NCBI RefSeq assembly: GCF_000827885.1
Contig: NZ_JTKH01000021.1
Span: forward strand, 220,443-284,442
Direction: 5' to 3'
Source of the DNA: Vibrio renipiscarius
Lineage (GTDB): Bacteria; Pseudomonadota; Gammaproteobacteria; Enterobacterales; Vibrionaceae
Length of the DNA stretch: 64,000 bases
In this document: positions 61,536 to 64,000 of the stretch, in pieces
Position numbering within the stretch: position 1 is the first letter of the stretch
How the letters are laid out: every line of letters begins with the position of its first letter
Position numbers and translations under genes: made by a program
The notes under the pieces: model-generated
What the model was told of the DNA's origin: nothing
The model's database searches: none
The model's input: only the letters and a program-made list of their open reading frames with translations

Positions 61536-61608
61536 ATTGTCTTCGATTTGTTCGCATTAAGCCTTAGATAGCTTTTGGATCATCATAACCCAAAAGCTCT
61601 AAACAGTC

Positions 61609-62307
61609 TTAACGCTCTACTTTATCAACAATCGGTTTCGCCTTGCTGGCCTGCTGTTCATTTAAAGCGCGACGAATGCGCATGGTGATAAAACCCAGTA
61701 GCGCAGTAGCAAAAGTGATCACTGGTGCTGCCATTAATGCCATCGTCACCAATTTACTGATATTTTCAGGTAATAGAGGTAACAACATACCAAATGAGCA
61801 CAACAATAACGTCCATAGAATCGCACTTAACCATGCAAAATAATGGAATTTATTCACTTTATTCGCACGCATACCCATCATCAGCGGCAATAGAGAACGC
61901 ACAACTGGTACAAAACGCGCACAGAATAACGCGACTAACCCATGCTTACCCAAAAGCATATCGACTTGCTGCAAACGCTTTTGTGGAACCGCATTCACCC
62001 AACCTTGAACCTTAGGTAAGCGATTCAGTAGACGCCCCTGAACATAAGCAGCCCAGCTTCCTGTTGCTGCGCAAGTCGCGATAATGATCAACACCAGAAA
62101 TGGGTCTAATACACCAACAGCAGCTAATGTACCTGATAGCACTACGACACTATCGCAGGGAAACGGCGCTGCTGGAATAAAGCCACTTTCTAAAAAGATC
62201 AGCGCACCAACAACAAAATACACCATGGCAGCGCTGCCCGGTGTCATTAACGTCGCAAAGTCTTGATGCCACAAAGCCATCAAGACCGAAATAATTGAAT
62301 CCAACAT
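61609..62307 (-). CDS. DedA-family membrane protein
   Basis: 232 residues with several hydrophobic helices. The four residues essential in E. coli YqjA/YghB are in place: E40 (FLESGFIPA), D52 (FPCDSVVV), R131 and R137 (FCARFVPVVRSLLP). DedA proteins are proton-dependent transporters or scramblases, some recycling undecaprenyl phosphate, some supporting membrane potential and antibiotic resistance. Substrate here is unknown. AGGTG precedes the ATG. Confidence 0.9.
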   Translation of the reverse strand: MLDSIISVLMALWHQDFATLMTPGSAAMVYFVVGALIFLESGFIPAAPFPCDSVVVLSGTLAAVGVLDPFLVLIIIATCAATGSWAAYVQGRLLNRLPKVQGWVNAVPQKRLQQVDMLLGKHGLVALFCARFVPVVRSLLPLMMGMRANKVNKFHYFAWLSAILWTLLLCSFGMLLPLLPENISKLVTMALMAAPVITFATALLGFITMRIRRALNEQQASKAKPIVDKVER

Positions 62308-62337
62308 TTTTCACCTCATAAACAGAACAGATTTTTA

Positions 62338-62739
62338 TTAGCCAATCTGCAGGTGATTTCGGCTATGAATGAAACGATAGATTAAATTCGTCTCATAGTG
62401 CTGTTTAACTCGATAGCCAATTACTCCACTAGATTCATCGACGGCTAGTGATAATGCACGAAACGCCAATGCGCTTAATGTATCGTTGGTTAACAAGCAA
62501 TAACTTAGCTGATTTTGCCGTTCTGCAGGTTTGCCTAGATAACGGCTCAGCAAGTAGTAATGAAAGTCTTTATAATTAAGGATCGCTAATTGACGTGAGA
62601 CTTGATGCTCAGAAGGCAGCCGAAGTTGATAAGCTTCCGCGATAAATTCAGGCGCATGAGGCAATAGTTGTTCATCCGTCGCATTAGTCAGCAACAGAAC
62701 TAAACAAGCTGTAGAGAAAAAGCCTCTTACTCGCAACAT
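62338..62739 (-). CDS. Small exported hypothetical protein
   Basis: 133 residues not recognised. An N-terminal hydrophobic stretch (GFFSTACLVLLLTNA) suggests export, with cleavage near residue 20. The mature part is about 110 residues, rich in Leu, Tyr and Arg, with a single cysteine (SYCLL) and no repeats or known motif. It lies 30 bases upstream of the DedA gene on the same strand, so the two may be co-transcribed. Codon use looks like the neighbours. It is probably a vibrio-specific protein. Confidence 0.7.
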   Translation of the reverse strand: MLRVRGFFSTACLVLLLTNATDEQLLPHAPEFIAEAYQLRLPSEHQVSRQLAILNYKDFHYYLLSRYLGKPAERQNQLSYCLLTNDTLSALAFRALSLAVDESSGVIGYRVKQHYETNLIYRFIHSRNHLQIG

Positions 62740-63105
62740 TCAACTCCACATCAATATTTGCAGCGACATTACTACAAAACTATAAACTCTATGTGGGTTT
62801 TAGCCCCACTTGCCGATAAGTTCAATAGCGATTAACTATCGTAACCATTAGCGCCACAAAACCAGCCAATAACGGTCGTTAACAGGGCTGAAAATCAGAG
62901 ATTTACGACAAAATAACAATGATATTGAGCGCATCGACGGCTTTTGCTAAGTAAAAATAGATTCAATATTTAGGCATTTTTATCAAAGTAATGATGCTCT
63001 CTAGTCTAGATTTGAAGCTTTTGAATGAGACAGGAAACAGTCAACGAAGAAGAGAAATGCGCTAGAACCTTACAGAAATTTGTTTCGACATTTTCACCAG
63101 ACGTA
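62740..63105. other. Noncoding region between the hypothetical gene and the rRNA operon end
   Basis: 366 AT-rich bases. It must hold the promoter for the hypothetical/DedA pair; no further gene or RNA could be supported. Confidence 0.5.
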
Positions 63106-63137
63106 AAAAAGCCCTGCTATTGCTAGCAGGGCTTTTT
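63106..63137 (-). terminator. rRNA operon terminator
   Basis: AAAAAGCCCTGCTA and TAGCAGGGCTTTTT: a 14-base arm hairpin just after the tRNA-Asp, with T tract on the minus strand. Confidence 0.92.
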
Positions 63138-63144
63138 CAAATAG

Positions 63145-63221
63145 TGGCGGAGTGGACGGGACTCGAACCCGCGACCCCCGGCGTGACAGGCCGGTATTCT
63201 AACCAACTGAACTACCACTCC
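63145..63221 (-). tRNA. tRNA-Asp (GTC)
   Basis: 77 bases, acceptor GGAGTGG pairing CCACTCC, anticodon GTC in CCTGTCACG, encoded CCA. It is the last gene of the rRNA operon, downstream of 5S. Confidence 0.98.
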
Positions 63222-63291
63222 GCAGTGGCAAACTTACCGTAGTAAGCGTCCATTTTGTTTCTAGATGGTCTATCTAAAAACGAAATTTAAA

Positions 63292-63409
63292 GCCTGGCGA
63301 TGTCCTACTCTCACATGGGGAAACCCCACACTACCATCGGCGCTATTGCGTTTCACTTCTGAGTTCGGCATGGAATCAGGTGGGTCCGCAACGCTATGGT
63401 CGCCAAGCA
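63292..63409 (-). rRNA. 5S ribosomal RNA
   Basis: About 118 bases, 5' TGCTTGGCGACCATAGCG and 3' CATCGCCAGGC, whose ends pair. Contains the conserved GAACTCAGAAGTGAAACG. Ends are accurate to a few bases. Confidence 0.97.
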
Positions 63410-63498
63410 AATTCTTTAATTCGGAAAGCTGTCTTATGTTCTCACACACATTCAATCATGTTCTTGCATTGAGTCCTACAAAACCCCTTGGGTGTTGT

Positions 63499-64000
<502 letters not shown>

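Overview
The window reads as chromosome of a Vibrio species (gammaproteobacterium). The evidence is a complete MSHA (mannose-sensitive haemagglutinin) type IV pilus locus directly followed by ssb, qstR, galU, uvrA and a PglL-type gene, an order I know from Vibrio cholerae, plus vibrio-type tRNA and rRNA genes. The species cannot be fixed from the sequence alone. I see no prophage, transposon, integron or CRISPR array; this is mostly core genome. The regulatory DNA, the tRNA arrays and the junctions between blocks are the parts worth a second look.

Layout. (1) 1-15,593, minus strand: MSHA pilus locus, csrD(mshH)-mshI-J-K-L-M-N-E-G-F and then mshB-A-C-D-O-P-Q, with mshQ running off the left edge. 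A promoter lies before mshB and an intrinsic terminator lies between mshA and mshC. (2) 15,763-24,270: ssb (-), qstR, galU, uvrA (with a LexA-box candidate), pglL (+), and a PLP aminotransferase (-). (3) 24,393-26,086: lysC behind a lysine riboswitch. (4) 26,159-37,667: pilT-pilU (-), divergent from yggS-proC-yggT-yggU-DUF4426-rdgB-hemW (+); glsB and trmB (-); mutY-yggX-mltC (+). (5) 37,731-41,061: two tRNA arrays (nine tRNAs: Phe, Thr, Asn, three each) flanking a chemotaxis receptor gene. (6) 41,414-46,858, minus: plsC, murA, ibaG, mlaB-C-D-E-F. (7) 47,093-54,784, plus: yrbG-kdsD-kdsC-lptC-lptA-lptB-rpoN-hpf-ptsN-rapZ-npr. (8) 54,925-62,739: mgtE (+), metH (-, with MetJ-box candidates), a CPA1 antiporter (+), a DedA protein (-) and a small secreted hypothetical (-). 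(9) 63,106-64,000, minus: distal end of an rRNA operon (23S 3' end, 5S, tRNA-Asp, terminator).

How it fits together. The left third builds, powers and controls surface pili. MshE carries two intact c-di-GMP-binding MshEN motifs, CsrD is a degenerate GGDEF/EAL protein, PilT/PilU are retraction ATPases, and QstR links quorum sensing and chitin sensing to DNA uptake. PglL is a candidate O-glycosylation enzyme for surface proteins. The middle and right carry envelope maintenance (PlsC, MurA, Mla lipid transport, Kds/Lpt LPS synthesis and export), the sigma-54/nitrogen-PTS cluster, and amino-acid biosynthesis under metabolite control (lysC by riboswitch, metH probably by MetJ). Stop/start overlaps of the TAATG, TGATG or ATGA type are frequent and indicate translational coupling inside the msh, mla and kds/lpt operons.

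Limits. Protein names rest on motif, length and gene-order recognition by eye. Comparisons with V. cholerae gene order are from memory. I found no convincing wholly new system.
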